A DNA stretch of 5,730 nt from Acidimicrobiaceae bacterium (GTDB lineage: Bacteria; Actinomycetota; Acidimicrobiia; Acidimicrobiales; Ilumatobacteraceae), in assembly GCA_003455715.1 (NCBI GenBank), contig DMQJ01000068.1, forward strand, positions 1,389-7,118, read 5' to 3'. The position numbers and the translations under genes were made by a program. Of this stretch, positions 4,577 to 5,730 are shown one piece after another. Numbering within the stretch: the stretch's first letter is position 1; the number at the start of each line of letters is the position of its first letter. The notes below the pieces were generated by a model, which did no database searches, had not been told where the DNA came from, and saw only the letters and a program-made list of their open reading frames with translations.

Positions 4577-5730
4577 AGCAGCTGCGCGAGCTGGTGGGAG
4601 TAGCCCTCTACGGGCTGTTCGCGCGGAAGGTGCGCACACTGCTGCTGCTGCTCGGGCCCACAATCGGCGTGGCGGCCATCATCGCCGCCGTCGGCCTCAC
4701 CGACAGCGCCAAGGGCGACCTGAAGCGCAAGGTGGAACAACTGGGCACCAACCTGGTGGAGGCCTCGGCGGCCAGTGCGTTCGGTGCCCAAGACCCGGTA
4801 CTGCCGGTCGACGCGGTGGATCGCGCGTTCACCGTTCGCAGCGTGGAGAGCGTGTCGGCGGTGCGCGAGTTGAGCAACGTCGTGGTGGCCCCCTACGAAG
4901 ACGCTGCCGAGAACTTCGAGGTGGTGCCCATCCCGGTGCTGGCAGCCGACACGGCGCTGCCCGCTGTGTTGCAGGTGCCGATGGTCAGTGGACGGTGGCT
5001 CGACCCGTTCGACGAAGAGACCGGGGCGCGCAGCGCGGTGATCGGCATCGGACTCGCCCGCGAGTTCGACTACCTGCCGGGTGAGGTGCGCGCCATCGTG
5101 CTCGCGGGCATCGAGTACGGCGTGGTGGGTGTGCTCGACAAGGTGGAACTCGAGCCTGGCTTCGACAACGCGGTGTTCATCCCGTTCGCCGCCGCGGAAG
5201 CCGACTTCCTCGACGACGACATTCAGCCCAACAAGCTGTACGCGCGCGCCACGGAGGGAATGGAGAGCGACACCGCCGAGGCGTTGAAGGTGGCCGTCGG
5301 CTTGGGTGGCCCCACCGAGGTGCAGACCGAACTGAAGTCGGAAGCGTTGGAACTCGCATCGCAGAGCGACCGTCAGCTGCAGCTCATCGTGGTGGCAATG
5401 GGCCTGCTGGCCATCATCGTCGGCGGCATCGGCATCGCCAACGTGATGTCGATCTCGGTCATCCAACGATCGAGTGAGATCGGCATTCGCCGTGCGCTGG
5501 GCCACACTCGGGGCACCATCGCGATGCAGTTCCTGTTCGAGGCCGTGGTGGTGGGTGTGCTGGGTGGGGTGCTCGGCGTTGCACTCGGCGTCGCTGCTAT
5601 CGGTGTAGGCGTCGCCGTGGCCGGATGGGTGTTCGTGCTGCAGCCGGTGCTCGTGCCGGGCGGCATCGTGCTCGCCGTGGTGATCTCGGTGGCCGCCGGC
5701 CTGATGCCTGCGGTGCGAGCGGCTCGTTTG
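4573..5730 (+). CDS. MacB-type FtsX-fold ABC permease, 3' end missing
   Basis: 386 codons are visible from GTG 4573; no stop in the window. Topology is that of MacB permeases: a short cytosolic N-terminus with R-K-V-R-T, TM1 (about 20-42), a large extracytoplasmic MacB_PCD domain (about 45-268), TM2 (about 271-295), a cytosolic coupling segment with S-S-E-I-G-I-R-R-A-L-G (300-310), TM3 (about 320-350) and TM4 (about 359-380). It ends in the family-typical P-A-V-R-A-A-R-L. In relatives this is followed by a short D-P-x-x-A-L-R tail, so probably only some 10 residues are lost. It should dimerise and work with the ATPase and adaptor, either exporting a substrate or transmitting motion across the membrane to the cell wall. 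The GTGA overlap with the ATPase gene implies coupled translation; there is only a weak GAG (about 4559) as Shine-Dalgarno. The family is clear; the substrate is unknown. Confidence 0.93.
   Translation, partial: MKQLRELVGVALYGLFARKVRTLLLLLGPTIGVAAIIAAVGLTDSAKGDLKRKVEQLGTNLVEASAASAFGAQDPVLPVDAVDRAFTVRSVESVSAVRELSNVVVAPYEDAAENFEVVPIPVLAADTALPAVLQVPMVSGRWLDPFDEETGARSAVIGIGLAREFDYLPGEVRAIVLAGIEYGVVGVLDKVELEPGFDNAVFIPFAAAEADFLDDDIQPNKLYARATEGMESDTAEALKVAVGLGGPTEVQTELKSEALELASQSDRQLQLIVVAMGLLAIIVGGIGIANVMSISVIQRSSEIGIRRALGHTRGTIAMQFLFEAVVVGVLGGVLGVALGVAAIGVGVAVAGWVFVLQPVLVPGGIVLAVVISVAAGLMPAVRAARL

Noticed and set aside
4315..5505. 396-aa minus-strand open frame across the ATPase/permease genes
   Set aside because: Shadow of the permease frame: its translation is His/Gln/Arg-rich, whereas the plus-strand frame has TM segments and MacB motifs.
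1..5730. CRISPR array, tRNA/rRNA gene, insertion sequence or phage genes
   Set aside because: I saw no regularly spaced direct repeats, tRNA-like cloverleaf arms, transposase motifs or target-site duplications.

Overview
This is a GC-rich window with GTG starts, very short gene spacings and long open frames on both strands. Together with a PG_binding_1-type adaptor protein, this points to a monoderm actinobacterium. The Calx-beta domains make an Acidimicrobiia-like lineage plausible, but that placement is inference, since nothing in the window is a phylogenetic marker.

Layout. On the minus strand, positions 906 down to 1 hold the first 302 codons of a radical SAM enzyme of the AmmeMemoRadiSam type (AmrS). 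It runs off the left edge, so it has no stop codon inside the window. A divergent intergenic region of about 100 bp follows (907-1009). From 1010 to the right edge there is a tight plus-strand operon of four genes. The first encodes a small exported, probably cysteine-paired protein with two copies of a C-L-x-D-K-G motif (1010-1708). The second encodes a 715-aa membrane fusion (adaptor) protein (1713-3860). The third is a MacB-type ABC ATPase (3857-4576). The fourth is a MacB-type FtsX-fold permease (4573 to the edge, probably lacking only a few C-terminal residues). The first junction has a 4-nt gap and the next two are GTGA stop/start overlaps, which implies co-transcription and translational coupling.

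How the genes fit together. The ATPase and permease should form a MacB-like mechanotransmission or efflux ABC transporter. The adaptor has a single N-terminal membrane anchor, a split lipoyl (barrel-sandwich) domain, a beta-barrel and a membrane-proximal domain, as in MacA. The long alpha-hairpin that would reach an outer-membrane channel is absent. In its place are a peptidoglycan-binding domain and then an array of Calx-beta domains. The exported cysteine protein is a candidate accessory or substrate-handling subunit.

Main point of interest. The Calx-beta array inside the adaptor appears circularly permuted. It starts with what looks like only the last two strands of a Calx-beta domain (residues about 168-194). 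Two complete domains follow (about 214-330 and 336-450). It ends with a domain lacking those last strands (about 454-526), which runs directly into the second lipoyl half at I-D-D-D/V-L-F-L-P. The two half-domains could complement each other and close the inserted array into a loop whose ends meet at the lipoyl domain. I am not aware of this arrangement being described, but I could not search for it.
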